A stretch of 10,335 nt of DNA from Propionibacteriaceae bacterium (lineage in GTDB: Bacteria > Actinomycetota > Actinomycetes > Propionibacteriales > Propionibacteriaceae). The position numbers were made by a program, and so were the translations under genes. Of the stretch, positions 8,757-10,335 are shown one piece after another (position 1 is the first letter of the stretch; each line of letters begins with the position of its first letter). The DNA lies in NCBI GenBank assembly GCA_031272685.1, contig JAISTI010000177.1, positions 1 to 10,335 on the forward strand, read 5' to 3'. The notes below the pieces were generated by a model. That model did no database searches. It saw only the letters and a list, made by a program, of their open reading frames with translations, and was not told the DNA's origin.

Positions 8757-10331
8757 GTGGGCGTGACTTCCGTGTCTTCCCCCACGGTGGTGCCGACCCC
8801 CGCACGCCGGAGCGCCCGCATCAAGCTGCGGCGGGGCATCGGCCTCACCTTGATGAACCTGGTGGTGCCCGGCTCGGCGGAAATCGCCCACGGCAACCGC
8901 ACCGCCGGGAGAATCGCCGTGCGCGTTTGGGGAATCTGCGTGCTGGCGGCGCTGCTGCTCGCGGTGGCGCTGCTCGTCGCCCACGGGCCCGTCATCTCCC
9001 TCTACACGAACCCGGTGACGCTCACCGTCCTCAGCTGGCTTGTCCCGGTGCTGGGCCTGGGCTGGGCGCTGCTGGTGGCCGACGCCTGGCGCATCGCCAC
9101 TCCCGCCGGCATGACCGTCCCCGGCAGGATCATCTCCGGAGCGCTGGCGCTGGCTTTGGTGCTCGGCATCGGCGGCACCGCCTACGCCTCCCACGGGTTC
9201 TTCGGCGCGCAGTCTTCCCTGATCGGCGACGTTTTCACCGGCGGCGGCGAGGCGGAGACCGAAGCCGGGCGCTACAACATCCTGCTGCTCGGCGGTGACG
9301 CCGGGGCCGACCGCGTCGGGCTGCGCCCCGACTCCATCACCGTCGCATCCATCAGCGTGAAGACCGGCCGGACGGTGCTGTTCAGCCTGCCGCGCAATAT
9401 GCAGCGGGTGCCCTTCCCGACCGACTCGCCGCTGTACGAGCTGTACCCGAACGGCTACTACTGCCCGGAGAAAGACCTCGCGGACCTCTGCATGCTCAAC
9501 GGCATCTACACCGAGGCCATGAACCACAAGAAACTCTTCAAGGGCGTGAAATACCCCGGAGTGGAAGCCACCAAGGGAGCAGTGGAGGAAACCCTCGGCC
9601 TGAAAATCAACTACTGGGCGATGATCGACCTGCAAGGCTTCGAGAAGCTCATCGACGCGCTCGGCGGCATCACCCTCGACATCGGCAAGAAGGTGCCGAT
9701 CGGCTCGGTGCACGGCGTCAAGGGCGTCTACGGCTGGATCAAGCCCGGCAAGGCCGTGCACCTGGACGGGTTCCACGCCTTGTGGTTCGCCCGTTCCCGA
9801 GAGTATTCCACCGACTACGAGCGGATGCAGCGGCAGAAGTGCGTGATGAACGCGATGGTGCAGCAGCTCGACCCGATGACGGTGCTGACCAACTTCCAGC
9901 AGATCGCCGAAGCCTCCGGCAAGGTCGTTGCCACCGACCTGCCTGCCGACCAGATTTCCACCATGCTCGACCTGGCCGTCAAAGTGAAGTCGAAGCCGAT
10001 GTCCTCGGTGAGCTTCACCCCGCCGCTGATCAAGCCCGCCAACCCCAACTTCAAGAAGATCAAGGCGAAAGTGGCCGCCGCCATCATCAAGTCGGAGGCG
10101 AAAGACGAGCCGAAGCCCACCCCGTCCGAGTCGGCCGCCGGCGAAACTTCCGGGCAAACCTCCGAACCGGCCGCCGAGACGGCGGCGGATGCCGCGCCGG
10201 CCCCCGATACCGCCGAAACCGCCGCGGCGACCGCGTCGCAGCCAAAGGAATCCGCTTCCGCGACGCCTTCCGAAGACGCCGCCGCCACCACCGAGGCGGA
10301 CGACCTCGGCGAAGTCTGCTCAGTGGCTTGA
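8757..10331 (+). CDS. LCP (LytR-CpsA-Psr) family cell-wall polymer ligase
   Basis: Membrane-anchored LCP enzyme, expected to transfer a lipid-linked glycopolymer onto peptidoglycan on the outer face of the membrane. Of 524 residues, about 28-150 hold three clear hydrophobic segments (about 53-76, 90-110, 124-145) and perhaps a fourth weak one near 27-42. The LCP domain spans about 173-365: YNILLLGGD, LRPDSITVASI with Arg190 and Asp192, LFSLPRN with Arg213, the YELYPNG...C...CMLNGIYT block (Cys236/Cys245, a possible disulfide), and FARSREYSTDYERMQRQ (344-360), the arginine-rich polyprenyl-phosphate site. From about 447 the protein is a low-complexity Ala/Glu/Ser/Thr/Pro tail ending in CSVA. 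The start may be GTG 8757 or GTG 8763; neither has a ribosome-binding site. The gene ends four bases before the window does. Which polymer it attaches is unknown. Confidence 0.93.
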   Translation: MGVTSVSSPTVVPTPARRSARIKLRRGIGLTLMNLVVPGSAEIAHGNRTAGRIAVRVWGICVLAALLLAVALLVAHGPVISLYTNPVTLTVLSWLVPVLGLGWALLVADAWRIATPAGMTVPGRIISGALALALVLGIGGTAYASHGFFGAQSSLIGDVFTGGGEAETEAGRYNILLLGGDAGADRVGLRPDSITVASISVKTGRTVLFSLPRNMQRVPFPTDSPLYELYPNGYYCPEKDLADLCMLNGIYTEAMNHKKLFKGVKYPGVEATKGAVEETLGLKINYWAMIDLQGFEKLIDALGGITLDIGKKVPIGSVHGVKGVYGWIKPGKAVHLDGFHALWFARSREYSTDYERMQRQKCVMNAMVQQLDPMTVLTNFQQIAEASGKVVATDLPADQISTMLDLAVKVKSKPMSSVSFTPPLIKPANPNFKKIKAKVAAAIIKSEAKDEPKPTPSESAAGETSGQTSEPAAETAADAAPAPDTAETAAATASQPKESASATPSEDAAATTEADDLGEVCSVA

Positions 10332-10335
10332 GGCT

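Overview
The window is high-GC DNA with compact, overlapping genes. Its gene families (an LCP cell-wall ligase with several N-terminal membrane segments, a VanY-type lipoprotein, apparently leaderless starts) suggest an actinobacterium (Actinomycetota). I cannot fix the genus from sequence alone. There are seven complete protein genes, one gene cut by the left edge, one transposase remnant, and a repeat-rich gene-free stretch of about 1.1 kb.

Layout. Bases 2-1496 hold the last two genes of a peptide/nickel-type ABC importer operon, the two ATPase subunits. Bases 1497-2601 hold no intact gene. This stretch contains an insertion-sequence remnant with a transposase C-terminus on the minus strand, then two 175-base direct copies (A 1879-2053, B 2277-2451) of a structured element with paired ends and three internal hairpins. 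Between the copies lies a hairpin-rich spacer. Eight 9-mers resembling DnaA boxes are spread over 1905-2336. A candidate promoter and a leader hairpin then precede purA. Bases 2602-6577 are purA-purD-purB, joined by two ATGA stop/start overlaps. A VanY-type D,D-carboxypeptidase lipoprotein follows at 6632-7456. A peptidase S51 homologue is encoded convergently at 7457-8170, and its nucleophile position reads Ala instead of Ser. It diverges from purE (8188-8700) across only 17 bases that appear to hold one two-way promoter. An LCP (LytR-CpsA-Psr) protein, 8757-10331, closes the window.

How the genes work together. PurE carries the carboxylation-linked step leading to CAIR, PurD makes GAR, PurB acts at SAICAR and adenylosuccinate, and PurA commits IMP to AMP. 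The window therefore holds four purine enzymes, but not purK or the rest of the pathway. The VanY lipoprotein and the LCP protein are envelope enzymes acting on peptidoglycan and on attachment of wall polymers. The ABC ATPases would power import of a peptide-like solute. The least ordinary parts are the paired structured elements with their DnaA-box-like cluster, the symmetric promoter between the S51 gene and purE, and the S51 protein lacking its serine.
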